The notes: generated from the letters alone by a model not told the origin. 64,000 bases of DNA from Pseudomonas sp. FP2335 (GCF_030687535.1 NZ_CP117437.1:1633501-1697500); one strand, 5' to 3'; positions 16,070-25,149 are shown, counted from the stretch's first letter. Numbers and translations are program-made.

Positions 16070-16384
16070 TTATCTCCAGTGTTCGATTGCAGCCTTCAAC
16101 GATTTACGCTCGTCAGCGGTGAGGTCTTGCTGTTCGTTCTTGGGGTAGATCATCAAAAAAACGATCTTTGATGCCGAGACGAAGTGGTAGTAAATCACTC
16201 GCGCTCCACCTCGTTTGCCGTGGCCCTTGGCCGCAATTCGAATCTTGCGCACTCCGCCTGTGCCTTCAATTACATCACCGGCTGATGGATTCACGGTCAG
16301 CACATTCTGAAACGCCATATTGGCATCGTCGTCGATTAGTTCTTTGACGCGACGGGTGAAACCTGAAGTCTCGATGAAAATCAT
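16070..16384 (-). CDS. RelE/HigB-fold toxin
   Basis: A 104-residue RelE-superfamily toxin, probably a ribosome-dependent mRNA endonuclease. Typical family segments are VRKIRIAAKGHGKRGGARVIYYHF and IVFLMIYPKNEQQDLTADERKSLKAAI near the C-terminus. It precedes the antitoxin and both are transcribed leftwards. No strong ribosome site precedes the ATG at 16384; a TACATT hexamer about 10 bases upstream hints at a nearly leaderless message. It belongs to the COG4737 type of addiction module, common on mobile DNA. Confidence 0.87.
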   Translation of the reverse strand: MIFIETSGFTRRVKELIDDDANMAFQNVLTVNPSAGDVIEGTGGVRKIRIAAKGHGKRGGARVIYYHFVSASKIVFLMIYPKNEQQDLTADERKSLKAAIEHWR

Positions 16385-16502
16385 AGCTAATGTACGCCAT
16401 TGGCTTAGTTTTCGGCAGTGCTAATCCCGTATACGTCAGCGTGCATTCGATGAGTTGTAACTGGTTTTTTAGCAAGTCTCGATGTATCGGAGGACTGTCG
16501 AT

Positions 16503-16658
16503 ATGCCATCCAGTAAAGACCCCACCGCTTGGGCCGTTGCCTTCGCATGGCTGGCTCAACATGTCCCAGTCATCTACGTCACCAGCTTGTCAGCATTGAT
16601 TTCTGCGCTACGAATCATCTACCGAAGCGGCACCCGAAAAGCGGTGCTGTTGACCTGA
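16503..16658 (+). pseudogene. Truncated phage/pyocin holin gene
   Basis: A 51-codon frame that starts MPSSKDPTAWAVAFAWLAQ and continues through a membrane segment to ALRIIYRSGTRKAVLL before an early TGA. Pseudomonas phage and R-pyocin holins have this N-terminus (DPTxWAxxFAWLAQHxPxIY, then LRxIYGGGTRR) but are about twice as long. The ATG has GGAGG at 16490-16494. The end runs straight into a terminator, which suggests that a deletion removed the second half. It is a relic of a prophage or tailocin lysis cassette, or possibly a short functional holin for bacteriocin release. Confidence 0.75.
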
Positions 16659-16661
16659 AAC

Positions 16662-16702
16662 AAAAAAGCCTGCTGGGCTCAATGCTCAGCAGGCTTTTTA
16701 GT
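16662..16702. terminator. Bidirectional terminator at island right edge
   Basis: AAAAAAGCCTGCTGGGC (from 16662) pairs with GCTCAGCAGGCTTTTT (to about 16699) around the loop TCAAT, with A and T runs on both sides. It serves the leftward-reading MFS gene, which ends at 16717, and the holin relic. Confidence 0.9.
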
Positions 16703-16716
16703 CAACGACTTTCCGT

Positions 16717-17943
16717 TTAGGCCGGTTGAGCCACCAGGCTATTGCTCACCTTGCGACCCAGCACCAGCACCGTCACAAAACCCGCCCCGACCAACGCCGT
16801 GGCCAGGCTCAACAACACCGAGCTGCCCATCTGATCGACGATCCGTCCGCCGAAGAACGAGCCCAGGGCGATGATCACCTGGAACAAGGCGACGAAGAGC
16901 GGCATGCCGCGTTCGACGTCCTTGGGTGCCACGACAAACATCCAGATGCTGGCGCAGGCCGGGAAGGCGCCGAAGGCGAAGCCCCAGAGTGCAATCAGCA
17001 TCGCTGCGCCGGTCATGCCGGTGGCGAAGTGGGGGAACAGGGCGGTGCTGGTGCCGATCATCAGTGCGACCAGCAGCAGGGTGTTGCGCACGCTGCGGTT
17101 GGCGGCGAAACCGGCAAAGATGTTGCCTAGCACGCCGGCCACGCCATAGAGCAGTAGCAGCGAGCCGATCGTCGGCCCATCGAAACCGGCACTCTGTTTG
17201 AAGAAAGGGGCGACGTAGGTATAGGCGGCAAAGTGCGCCAGACCGATCAGCAATACGGCGATCAATCCGACCCGGGCTTGTGGGTTGATAAACAAGGCCG
17301 GCAGGTCACTCACGCGGATGGCTTTTTCCGGAGTCAGCCGTGGGAGCAGGAAGACCTGCGCCAGCAACACCGGCACGCCAACCAGTGCAGTCACCAGAAA
17401 AGTCATGCGCCAGCCCATCAAGCCGCTGAGCCAGGTGCCTACGGGCACGCCCAACACGGTGGCCAGTGTGACGCCCATCATGATGATCGAGGTGGCCTTC
17501 GCCACGCCCACGCCTTTGGGCGCCAGGCGGCCGCTGAGGGCGATGGCTGTGGCCCAGAACCCGCCAATGCTGATGCCCAGCAGTACGCGACCGAACAGCA
17601 GCAGGTTGAAGTCGCTGGCAAAGGCCACGACCGAGTTGGCGATGATCATGATCAGCGTCAGGCTGATCAGCAGGTAGCGACGGTCCATGGCGCCAATGAA
17701 CACCGACAGCAAAGGCGCGGCGAGGGCGGCCATGATGCCGGGCAGGGTTACCATCAGCCCGGCATGCCCGGCACTGATACCCAAGTCGCTGGCGACGTCG
17801 TTGAGTACGCCTACCGGGAGAAACTCGCTGGTCACCAGGGCGAAGGCGCCAACGGCCACTGAGAGAATGGCCAGCCACTGCTGTTTGACGCTTTGCTGAT
17901 TATGTTCGGGAAGGCCGCTAGGGGCCTGGCTGGCGCTTGGCAT
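16717..17943 (-). CDS. MFS efflux transporter (DHA1, NepI/AraJ-like)
   Basis: A 408-residue twelve-helix major facilitator. The first helix carries VTSEFLPVGVL and helix 4-5 carry RVLLGISIGGFWATAIALSGRLAP, both of which resemble the NepI/AraJ/SotB branch of drug:proton antiporters that export purine nucleosides or sugars. The substrate cannot be read from sequence. The gene stands alone between the island terminator and a small lipoprotein gene. Confidence 0.85.
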   Translation of the reverse strand: MPSASQAPSGLPEHNQQSVKQQWLAILSVAVGAFALVTSEFLPVGVLNDVASDLGISAGHAGLMVTLPGIMAALAAPLLSVFIGAMDRRYLLISLTLIMIIANSVVAFASDFNLLLFGRVLLGISIGGFWATAIALSGRLAPKGVGVAKATSIIMMGVTLATVLGVPVGTWLSGLMGWRMTFLVTALVGVPVLLAQVFLLPRLTPEKAIRVSDLPALFINPQARVGLIAVLLIGLAHFAAYTYVAPFFKQSAGFDGPTIGSLLLLYGVAGVLGNIFAGFAANRSVRNTLLLVALMIGTSTALFPHFATGMTGAAMLIALWGFAFGAFPACASIWMFVVAPKDVERGMPLFVALFQVIIALGSFFGGRIVDQMGSSVLLSLATALVGAGFVTVLVLGRKVSNSLVAQPA

Positions 17944-18140
17944 GATGGTGGGTTCCGAGGTGAATGTCGCCTGAAGCCAGGCGAGGGGAGGGAGTCAGGG
18001 AGGGGATTATAGGAATCGGTTGCGAATATCGAGCAGGCGCTCGTTTCGATAGTAATCATCAGTGCTATCGATGCGAAGCGTCTGGCAGGCGCGCTGGCAG
18101 GCACCGGGGTGTGCCCCGCGTGCGTGTATGCCGATGGCTC

Positions 18141-18443
18141 TCAAAGAAACTTTCCACACAAGGCATTCCCTTCGTAGCTGTGCATGATCGGTCCCAGGAA
18201 CATGAAAGGGCCGCATGCGTATAGGTAGGACGGAGGAGGGCGCGACTGGCAAACGGGAAGTTGCAGCGGCAGTGGCAACCCAACCCAAAGCGTCATGCCG
18301 CACCATTGGCGTTCGGTTTCTTTCGTGGATGATTCCCGCTGATCTGGAGCGGCTGCGTTTTTTGGCTCGGGAAGTGAAAGTTGCGCACCGACACAGCCGG
18401 TCAGGCAAGTGATCAGCACGCAGGCGATTAGAGTTTTTTCCAT
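18141..18443 (-). CDS. Small cysteine-containing lipoprotein, hypothetical
   Basis: A 100-residue predicted lipoprotein. It has a short signal peptide with lipobox LTGC (Cys17), then a region with five further cysteines (RQWCGMT, LPVCQS, YACGPF, NALCGKF), suggesting disulfides in the periplasm. I do not recognise the family. The neighbouring gaps (17944-18140 and 18444-18537) show no gene. Confidence 0.6.
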   Translation of the reverse strand: MEKTLIACVLITCLTGCVGAQLSLPEPKNAAAPDQRESSTKETERQWCGMTLWVGLPLPLQLPVCQSRPPPSYLYACGPFMFLGPIMHSYEGNALCGKFL

Positions 18444-18537
18444 TTCAAACCGACTCGGGGGGAGTTTTCGACGTTCTCAATATTGTCGTTCGCGGGTATC
18501 GCGATTTCAGCGGCCGTGATCTACGTCGCGGGAGATG

Positions 18538-19407
18538 TTACTCAGGCGTCAGCTCCAGCACGCGGTTTCTCCCGCCCTCGGCCACCAGATAAGTCCCGCG
18601 CCCGGTAGGCACAATCGACTGCGGGGCTTTGAGGAACGACAGAATGGTCTGCTGGCGCCCCTGCTTATCAATCAGCAGCAATCGCGCCCGGTGCGTGGCA
18701 TCTTCATTGATCCACAGCCCGCGCTCGTCGCACATCAGGAAGGTCGGCTGGTTCAAATTGCCCAGCACCACCGGGTCACTGCCGTCGGCGGTCAGCTCGC
18801 GCACCACGCCCTTTTTCTTCTCGTTGTAGAGCAGGCGGCCGTCCGTGCAGCGCACGATGGCTTCGCCTTCCTGCACCTGGTCGCGCAACACGGTCAGAGA
18901 CTGGTCGCTCCAGCGGTAACGCAGCAGGCGCCCGGCCGGCTTGCGATCTTCGATGGCGTAGAGGTCGTCGCCCTCAACCCACACGCCTTGCACGCTGTCA
19001 CCCTTGAACAGTTCGGTGACCACGCCGTCCTTGTAGAAACTGACGGGCAGGTCGGCGGACTCCTGGCTGAACACCCAGCCGCCGCGGGTTGGCACAATGC
19101 CGTCGGGTTTTGACAGGTTGGCCACCACCACCTCGCGCGATCCGTCGGGGTGGATGCGCACGATGCTGCCCTGACCCTTGTCGAGTTCCTGGCTGACCAT
19201 CAGTGAGCCGTTCGGCAACGGCATCAGCGATGCCGCTTTCGCCACATCGCGGTGTACCACCTGAACGCTCCAACCGCTCGCCGCACTCACGGGGTAGAAG
19301 CTCTGCCAGGCGAAGAAACCGAGGGCGGCGATAACCGGAGCGCCGACGAGGCACGCCCCGAGTCGCCAGAGACGCAATGGGTTTTTGTTATGGAATCGGG
19401 AGGTCAT
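18538..19407 (-). CDS. Membrane-anchored SMP-30/gluconolactonase-like beta-propeller protein
   Basis: A 289-residue protein. A single N-terminal membrane anchor (about 13-33) is followed by a periplasmic six-bladed propeller with repeated segments such as LPNGSLMVSQE, VPTRGGWVFSQ, VEGDDLYAIED and CTDGRLLYNE. This pattern resembles SMP-30/strictosidine-synthase-like lactonases. The substrate is unknown. It diverges from the LysR gene at 19537, a candidate regulator. Confidence 0.7.
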   Translation of the reverse strand: MTSRFHNKNPLRLWRLGACLVGAPVIAALGFFAWQSFYPVSAASGWSVQVVHRDVAKAASLMPLPNGSLMVSQELDKGQGSIVRIHPDGSREVVVANLSKPDGIVPTRGGWVFSQESADLPVSFYKDGVVTELFKGDSVQGVWVEGDDLYAIEDRKPAGRLLRYRWSDQSLTVLRDQVQEGEAIVRCTDGRLLYNEKKKGVVRELTADGSDPVVLGNLNQPTFLMCDERGLWINEDATHRARLLLIDKQGRQQTILSFLKAPQSIVPTGRGTYLVAEGGRNRVLELTPE

Positions 19408-19536
19408 TGATCGCTCGGTCGATAGGATTCGGCATGCAGACTACGCAGGTGAGGGAGTTTTTTAAATGCGCGCAGGCCTGTTGCCGCTGCATTCGTACGA
19501 TAATGGCCGACAAATCGACCTCATTGGCCCTTCTTC

Positions 19537-20439
19537 GTGATCATCAACTTCGACCTCAACGACCTCCAAGCCTTCCGCGCCGTGGTAGACAAGGGCAGCT
19601 TTCGCGGCGCTGCCGAGGCGATCCGGATCTCGCAGCCGGCGCTCAGCCGACGTATCGAAAAGCTCGAGTCCGCCCTCGACGTCAAGCTGTTCGAGCGCAC
19701 CACACGGCGGGTCAGCCTGACCATGGTCGGCCGCGCTTTCCTGCCGCAGGTGGAGCGCATGCTCGACGACCTCGACATCGCGCTGATGGGCATCAGCAAC
19801 GTTGCTTCCACGCGCATGGGCAATGTCACCATCGCCTGCGTTCCGTCGACCGCGTATTACTTCATGCCCCACGTGATCTCCGAATTCCACAAGCTGTATC
19901 CGAAAATTCGCCTGCGCGTGCTGGACGCGAGCGCCGGTGAAGTGTGCAACGCCGTGGAAAGTGGCGAGGCGGACTTTGGCGTGAGTTTCAGCGGCAGCCT
20001 GGCTGATGAAGTGGAGTTCGAGTTGCTGCTGCAGGAGCGCTATGTGCTGGCGTGTCGCCGTGATCATCCGTTGGCCGGGCGTGAGAGCGTGCCTTGGGCC
20101 GAGGCCTATGAACATGACTACATCACCGTGGATAAAACTTCAGGCAACCGCTCCCTGCTGGATCAGGCGCTGCGAGGCGTGCGGGTGAAAAAGTCGAGCA
20201 TCTGCGAGACGCACCACGTGACCACGATGATCGGGCTGGTAGAGGCGGGGTTGGGGGTGGCGATGGTGCCTTCGATTGCCATGCCGGCAAACGAACACCC
20301 GCTGCTGGTCAGCGTGCCGTTGGTGGAACCGCAGGTGATGCGCAACGTGGGCTTGATCAAGCGCCGCGGACGGACGTTGCCGCCGGCGGCGCTGGAGTTG
20401 GAGCGATTGGTGCGTGAGATGCCGTTTCGGTCAGCGTGA
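19537..20439 (+). CDS. LysR-type transcriptional regulator
   Basis: A 300-residue LysR regulator: winged HTH at about residues 3-62 (LQAFRAVVDKGSFRGAAEAIRISQPALSRRIEKLE) and a periplasmic-binding-like effector domain from about 90. A GTG at 19537 is used as the start, since no ATG is nearby and the HTH begins right after it. The gene ends 9 bases inside the convergent ModA-like gene, so it is likely to control the symporter/binding-protein pair, in addition to or instead of the divergent propeller gene. Confidence 0.88.
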   Translation: MIINFDLNDLQAFRAVVDKGSFRGAAEAIRISQPALSRRIEKLESALDVKLFERTTRRVSLTMVGRAFLPQVERMLDDLDIALMGISNVASTRMGNVTIACVPSTAYYFMPHVISEFHKLYPKIRLRVLDASAGEVCNAVESGEADFGVSFSGSLADEVEFELLLQERYVLACRRDHPLAGRESVPWAEAYEHDYITVDKTSGNRSLLDQALRGVRVKKSSICETHHVTTMIGLVEAGLGVAMVPSIAMPANEHPLLVSVPLVEPQVMRNVGLIKRRGRTLPPAALELERLVREMPFRSA

Positions 20440-21192
20440 CACCGAGTCCAGGCCGGTGGATTGCACCACCGGTTGCGCTGCGGGCGAGGCGAGGAATTGC
20501 AGCAGCGCCTTGGCCTGCGCCGGGTGTTCGGCATTGACGGGAATACCCGCCGCAAAACGCGTCACAGACTGCACGTCCTCCGGGATTTTTCCGACGTAAG
20601 TCACCCCTGGCACTGGTAACAATTCCGCGACCTGCTGTAGACCGACTTCGTAGTCCCCCTTCGCGACCACCGAGGCCACCGGGATGCGTTCGATCATATT
20701 GCCCTTGGCCGGCATGCCGAGTTTGTGGAACAACTCCTTCTCGACATACACACCGCTGGCACTGTCCGAATACGCCACGGACTTGGCCTTGCTCAGCACT
20801 GCCTTGAGCTCGGCATCGGTGCCGATCGCCGGTTTGGGCGCGCCTTCCTTCACCACCAGGCCGATGCGCGAGTCCGCGAGTTCCACGCGGGAGGCCTTGA
20901 CGACCTTGCCCTGCTTGATCAGGTCATCCAGGGCGTAGCCGACCATGATCACCACGTCCGCGTGTTCGCCACGGGCCAGGCGGTTGGGAATCGCTTCCGG
21001 CGCCTTGCCCATCGACGGGCCGAGAATGGTGTCCAGGGTGTCGCCGCTCTGCTGGGCGTATTGCGGGCCCAGTAGTTTATAGGCGGCGGTGAAACCTCCG
21101 GAGGTCATCACCTTGAGCTCCTCGGCCTGGGCCGCCAGCGCCAGCGCGCCGAGGGCCAGGGCCGTCAGGGTATTGAGCAGCGGCTTCATCAT
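20431..21192 (-). CDS. ModA-like periplasmic substrate-binding protein
   Basis: A 253-residue exported binding protein with a signal peptide (about 1-24, ending LAAQA). The mature start [18 protein letters not shown] and [17 protein letters not shown] resemble the molybdate-binding ModA family. No ABC permease or ATPase is nearby. The ATG at 21192 overlaps the stop of the upstream MFS gene (ATGA), so the two are translationally coupled. The ligand may be an organic acid related to the MFS substrate rather than molybdate; this is inference. Confidence 0.85.
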   Translation of the reverse strand: MMKPLLNTLTALALGALALAAQAEELKVMTSGGFTAAYKLLGPQYAQQSGDTLDTILGPSMGKAPEAIPNRLARGEHADVVIMVGYALDDLIKQGKVVKASRVELADSRIGLVVKEGAPKPAIGTDAELKAVLSKAKSVAYSDSASGVYVEKELFHKLGMPAKGNMIERIPVASVVAKGDYEVGLQQVAELLPVPGVTYVGKIPEDVQSVTRFAAGIPVNAEHPAQAKALLQFLASPAAQPVVQSTGLDSVSR

Positions 21193-22493
21193 GCCGCCCC
21201 CTGCATCACCTGGCCGCGACTGTTGGCGCGGCGATACAGGGCCAGGGTCGAGCACAGCGCGCAGGCTGCGGCGAACATCATCCAGTAGGCCGGCGAAGCC
21301 TTGTCCTCAGTGATGTGGATGAACCAGGTGGAGATCGCCGGGGTGAAACCGCCGAAGATCGCGGTTGCCAGGCTATAGGCCAGGGAGAAACCGGCCACGC
21401 GCACTTCCACCGGCATGATCTCGGTGAGGGCCGGGATCATTGCGCCGTTGTACATGCCATACAGGAAGGAGAACCACAGCAGGGTTTCCAGCATATGGGC
21501 AAAGCTAGGGGCGTTCACCACGTAGGACAGTGCTGGGTAAGCCGTGAGAACGGTCAGCGTCGTCATGGCGATCAGCACCGGCTTGCGCCCGAAACGGTCG
21601 CTCAAGGTGCCACCGATGGGCAGCCAGACAAAATTCGACACGGCCACCAGCAAGGTCACCAGCAGCGCGTCGGACGTGCTCAGTTGCAGCACGGTCTTGC
21701 CGAAGGTCGGCGCGTACACGGTGATCAGGTAGAACGCGGTGGTGGTCATCGCCACCATCAGCATGCCGCCGATGACCACGCTCCAGTTCTTCACCAGGGT
21801 GGCCAGCACTTCGCGCATGGTCGGGCGATGCTTGCGGTTGGCGAACTCTTCGGTTTCCTGCAGGTTGCGCCGCAGCACAAAGATGAACGGAATGATCACG
21901 CAACCGACGGCAAACGGAATGCGCCAGCCCCAATCGGCGACCACGGAGGGCTCCATCCACACGTTCAGGCCGTAACCGAGTGCGGCGGCGACCACGATGG
22001 AGATCTGTTGGCTGCCCGACTGCCAGCTGGTGTAGAAGCCTTTGCGGCCCGGGGTGGCCATTTCGGCCAGGTACACCGACACACCGCCCAGCTCTGCGCC
22101 GGCCGAGAAGCCTTGCAGCAGGCGCCCCAGCAGCACCAGCAACGGCGCCCAGAGGCCAATGCTGTGATAACCCGGCACCAGCACGATCAACAGCGTGCCG
22201 CTTGCCATGATCGACAGGGTCACGATCAACCCTTTGCGGCGGCCGACGTCATCGATGTAGGCGCCCAAGATGATCGCGCCCAACGGACGCATCAGGAACC
22301 CTGCGCCGAACACGGCGAAGGTCATCATTAATGATGCAAACTCATTAGCGGCGGGGAAGAACGCGGCAGCAATGTAGGTGGCGTAGAAACCGAACAGAAA
22401 AAAGTCGAACTGTTCAAGGAAGTTACCCGAAGTCACGCGAAATACCGCGCCAACTTTAGAGTGGGCAGCGTCGGGCCGGGTCGGACTAGTCAT
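21189..22493 (-). CDS. MFS citrate/tricarballylate:proton symporter (CitA/TcuC-like)
   Basis: A 434-residue metabolite:proton symporter, the exact length of Salmonella CitA and TcuC. Family segments include [60 protein letters not shown] and [10 protein letters not shown]. It should import citrate or a related tricarboxylate. It is followed with a 4-base overlap by the ModA-like gene. No tcuA/tcuB or citrate lyase genes are in view. Confidence 0.87.
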   Translation of the reverse strand: MTSPTRPDAAHSKVGAVFRVTSGNFLEQFDFFLFGFYATYIAAAFFPAANEFASLMMTFAVFGAGFLMRPLGAIILGAYIDDVGRRKGLIVTLSIMASGTLLIVLVPGYHSIGLWAPLLVLLGRLLQGFSAGAELGGVSVYLAEMATPGRKGFYTSWQSGSQQISIVVAAALGYGLNVWMEPSVVADWGWRIPFAVGCVIIPFIFVLRRNLQETEEFANRKHRPTMREVLATLVKNWSVVIGGMLMVAMTTTAFYLITVYAPTFGKTVLQLSTSDALLVTLLVAVSNFVWLPIGGTLSDRFGRKPVLIAMTTLTVLTAYPALSYVVNAPSFAHMLETLLWFSFLYGMYNGAMIPALTEIMPVEVRVAGFSLAYSLATAIFGGFTPAISTWFIHITEDKASPAYWMMFAAACALCSTLALYRRANSRGQVMQGAA

Positions 22494-22691
22494 GGTTTTG
22501 TGTCTCCAGCGTTCTTTTAAAAGTGCTTGTTTCGCTTAAGACCTAGAATAGTGGCTGACACATTTAGAAATGAAAAGTGACAAATTTGGATGGATTGATG
22601 CGCGTTGGTTGTCAATGGCCGGCCCCGCCGCAAATGCCGACGCTGTTCTATGCTTGAAGGTGCGACCCATTTTTAAGGACCGGAGATGGAC

Positions 22692-22835
22692 ATGACTGAC
22701 AAACAGAAACCACGGGAAGTGCCACAGGGTGAGCAACCCCGGCGACGTGAGGAAGAAAAGCCACAGACCTGGAAGCATCCAGACGACGGTACAGAGCTTT
22801 CCGAACGGGATCAGGAGCGTCCGCTCAAACCCTGA
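22692..22835 (+). CDS. Small hydrophilic protein, hypothetical
   Basis: A 47-residue, highly charged, proline-rich protein (MTDKQKPREVPQGEQPRRRE at the start, ending ERPLKP) with no hydrophobic segment. The ATG at 22692 has GGACCGGAG upstream with good spacing; an ATG two codons earlier at 22686 is in frame but too close to that site. I do not recognise a function. It is isolated, 24 bases before a REPIN. Confidence 0.55.
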   Translation: MTDKQKPREVPQGEQPRRREEEKPQTWKHPDDGTELSERDQERPLKP

Positions 22836-22857
22836 TCCCTCGGCGGTGAAGATCAAA

Positions 22858-22963
22858 TGTGGGAGCGGGCTTGTGTGGGAGCGGGCTTGCTCGCGAAGGC
22901 GGTGTGTCAGTTACAGATACTTCAACTGACCCACCGCCTTCGCGAGCAAGCCCGCTCCCACAG
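22858..22963. repeat. REPIN with duplicated head
   Basis: Left arm GTGGGAGCGGGCTTGCTCG and right arm CGAGCAAGCCCGCTCCCAC flank a spacer. The first 16 bases (TGTGGGAGCGGGCTTG) are present twice in tandem at the left end. It lies between the small ORF and the VOC gene. Confidence 0.9.
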
Positions 22964-22974
22964 GGTTTCTATGT

Positions 22975-23367
22975 TCAGCCTTGGATAGGTGTGCACAACT
23001 CCACTAGCGTCCCATCCGGACAACGCACATACGACACCACTTGCCCCCACGGCTTGGCGCTCGGCCCCGACAGTTCGGTCGCGCCGTGTTCAAGGGCCTT
23101 GGCATGGGCGACGAGCACGTCTTCAGTCACAAACCCCACCTCCATGCCCAAGGGCTGCTTGGAGGCATGCGCCTGCACATGGCCGCCCGGGAAATTCATC
23201 TCCCCCAGTTCATGGGCAGCGAACGAGAGCGTGGTCTCGCCAGTTTCCAGCTCGCCATACGTGCCGGATTCATGCAGGAAACGGCGACTGAAGCCGAAGG
23301 CTTTTTCGAAAAATTCCAGGGAGGCGGCCACGTCGGGCACGTAGATGATGGTGTAGGCAAATTTCAT
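22975..23367 (-). CDS. VOC (glyoxalase/bleomycin resistance) family protein
   Basis: A 130-residue vicinal-oxygen-chelate protein: MKFAYTIIYVPDVAASLEFF with the paired beta-alpha-beta-beta-beta units, ending RCPDGTLVELCTPIQG, which holds a typical metal-site Glu. The ATG at 23367 is preferred over a longer frame that lacks homology. Substrates of such single-domain VOC proteins vary; lactoylglutathione-lyase-like or dioxygenase-like functions are possible. Confidence 0.85.
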   Translation of the reverse strand: MKFAYTIIYVPDVAASLEFFEKAFGFSRRFLHESGTYGELETGETTLSFAAHELGEMNFPGGHVQAHASKQPLGMEVGFVTEDVLVAHAKALEHGATELSGPSAKPWGQVVSYVRCPDGTLVELCTPIQG

Positions 23368-23502
23368 GGTTGGCGGTCCTTGTCGGTAGTGGGCAGAGGT
23401 AGCAGCCCTGGGCGGTAGCTGGCGATCAACAGCAGTGAGGCGAGGCAGAGGGTTGGTTTTATCACAGCAGGGCATCCATTCCACAAGCAGACAAAAAGGG
23501 CA

Positions 23503-23748
23503 CTACACCAGCAACGACGTCGGAAACCCCGCCGCCAGCACCACAAAGGCGATCACCGCCGCCAGGCACAAACCGATGAACACGCGCAGTAGCGTCCTCA
23601 CGGTGGGGGAGGCGATGAACTGAACAACCCAGATACAGAGCCCGGCCACGACAATGGCCAAGGCGATAATGACCCACACGATGGTGTTCCCGCGACCTTC
23701 AAACGCTGATTTATAGTCCCAAAGCCGCCGGATGAACAGTGTGCACAT
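23503..23748 (-). CDS. Small two-helix membrane protein, hypothetical
   Basis: An 81-residue protein with two clear hydrophobic helices (IVWVIIALAIVVAGLCIWVV and LLRVFIGLCLAAVIAFVVLA). No function is recognised. Its 5' end is 59 bases from the divergent LysR start. The start codon is uncertain; internal methionines are lacking, so the ATG at 23748 is used. Confidence 0.55.
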   Translation of the reverse strand: MCTLFIRRLWDYKSAFEGRGNTIVWVIIALAIVVAGLCIWVVQFIASPTVRTLLRVFIGLCLAAVIAFVVLAAGFPTSLLV

Positions 23749-23807
23749 AGACGCAGCCCCGCGGGCTTCCTACACTGCGGCTTGTCGTGGGGAAAGGGCA
23801 GGCGCCG

Positions 23808-24731
23808 ATGAATCGCAATGAATTACGCAAGGCCGACATCAACCTGATGGTGGTCTTCGAAGCACTGATGCTGGAGCGCAACGTCACGCGGGTCGCGGAG
23901 AAGTTGTTTCTTGGCCAGCCCACCATCAGTTCGGCGCTCAACCGTCTGCGCACATTGTTCAACGATCCGCTGTTCATTCGCGTCGGTCATCGCATGGAGC
24001 CCACCGCGCGCGCCGAGGAAATCATCCAGCACTTGTCGCCGGCGTTGGATTCGCTGTCGTCAGCCTTGAGCCTGACCCACGATTTCGACCCCTCGATCAG
24101 TTCCATGACCTTTCGTATCGGCCTGTCCGACGATGTCGAGTTCGGCCTGCTGCCGCCTTTGCTACGCAGCCTGCGCAGCGAAGCGCCGAAGGTGGTGTTC
24201 GTGGTGCAGCACGTCGACTACTGGCGCATCCCCGATCTGCTCGCGTCTGGCGATATCACCGTGGGCATCACCCAGACCCGTGGCCTGCCGGCCAATGCCA
24301 AGCGCAAACTGCTGCGCCATATCCGCCCGCGTATCCTGCGCGCCGACGCGTCCGACACACCGCTGACCCTCGATGAATATTGCTCACGGCCCCATGTGCT
24401 GGTGTCCCACACCGCCAATGTCTCCGGGTTTGCCGATGAGTGGCTGGCAGAGATCGGCCGCAAGCGCCAGGTGGTGTTATCGGTGCCGCAATACAGCGCA
24501 TTGCCGGCGCTGCTGGCCGGCACCGACCTGATCGCCAGCCTGCCGGACTACACCGCCGAGGCCATGGCCGTGTCGGGCAACCTGTTCTGCGAGCCGTTTC
24601 CGTTCGAGACGCCAACCCTGGATTTGTCCATGGTCTGGCTCAGCCACGTGGACACCGACCCGGCCGAGCGCTGGGTGCGTTCACGACTGGAAGCGTTTAT
24701 GAGTGACCGCGGCCTGGCAACCCAAGCCTGA
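23808..24731 (+). CDS. LysR-type transcriptional regulator (NodD-like subgroup)
   Basis: A 307-residue LysR regulator: HTH at about 5-65 (LMVVFEALMLERNVTRVAEKLFLGQPTISSALNRLR), effector domain with the typical FNDPLFIRVGHRMEPTARAEEI hinge of the NodD/PbuG-like branch. The ATG at 23808 is chosen over a GTG at 23787, since GGAAAGGG at 23791-23798 serves the ATG. The isomerase gene follows 55 bases later in the same direction. Confidence 0.88.
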   Translation: MNRNELRKADINLMVVFEALMLERNVTRVAEKLFLGQPTISSALNRLRTLFNDPLFIRVGHRMEPTARAEEIIQHLSPALDSLSSALSLTHDFDPSISSMTFRIGLSDDVEFGLLPPLLRSLRSEAPKVVFVVQHVDYWRIPDLLASGDITVGITQTRGLPANAKRKLLRHIRPRILRADASDTPLTLDEYCSRPHVLVSHTANVSGFADEWLAEIGRKRQVVLSVPQYSALPALLAGTDLIASLPDYTAEAMAVSGNLFCEPFPFETPTLDLSMVWLSHVDTDPAERWVRSRLEAFMSDRGLATQA

Positions 24732-24786
24732 GGCGTTTATCCGTGATATATCTAGAAATCTTCCTACGTTAGCCTCGGAGACACCC

Positions 24787-25149
24787 ATGCCGCACCTGCA
24801 CCTGGAATACACCGCCAACCTGACGCAACTGGACACCGACAAGGCCTTGTTGCGCCTGAACCATGCGTTGGTGGCCTCCGGTCAGTTCGGCGCTGAGTTC
24901 GACATCAAAAGCCGTGCATGCAAGGTCGAGAATTTCCGTGTCGGCACCGGCCTGAACGAGCGTGGGTTTGTTGCGGTGCGCCTGGCATTGCTCAGTGGGC
25001 GTTCGCCGCAGGCCAAGAAGCAACTCTCGGAAAGCCTGCTGGCTGTGTTGCAGGAGCTCAGCGTGTGGCCTGAAGGCGTGCAGGTTCAATTGAGCGTCGA
25101 ACTGCTGGATATAGATCGCGATTCCTACAGCAAAGTCGCCATCGGCTGA
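24787..25149 (+). CDS. 5-carboxymethyl-2-hydroxymuconate isomerase (HpaF/CHMI family)
   Basis: A 120-residue tautomerase-superfamily protein beginning MPHLHLEYTANL, with the catalytic proline exposed after Met removal. This length and start fit CHMI, which isomerises 5-carboxymethyl-2-hydroxymuconate in homoprotocatechuate degradation. The rest of an hpa pathway is not in the window, so the physiological substrate is uncertain. Confidence 0.85.
   Translation: MPHLHLEYTANLTQLDTDKALLRLNHALVASGQFGAEFDIKSRACKVENFRVGTGLNERGFVAVRLALLSGRSPQAKKQLSESLLAVLQELSVWPEGVQVQLSVELLDIDRDSYSKVAIG

Noticed and set aside
12923..16716. Integrase gene or duplicated tRNA-Ser 3' end marking a right attachment site
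   Set aside because: Looked for on both strands by eye; neither a tyrosine recombinase motif nor a copy of the tRNA end was seen.
21315..22331. 338-codon forward frame rich in Gly, His and Gln
   Set aside because: Antisense shadow of the MFS symporter gene.
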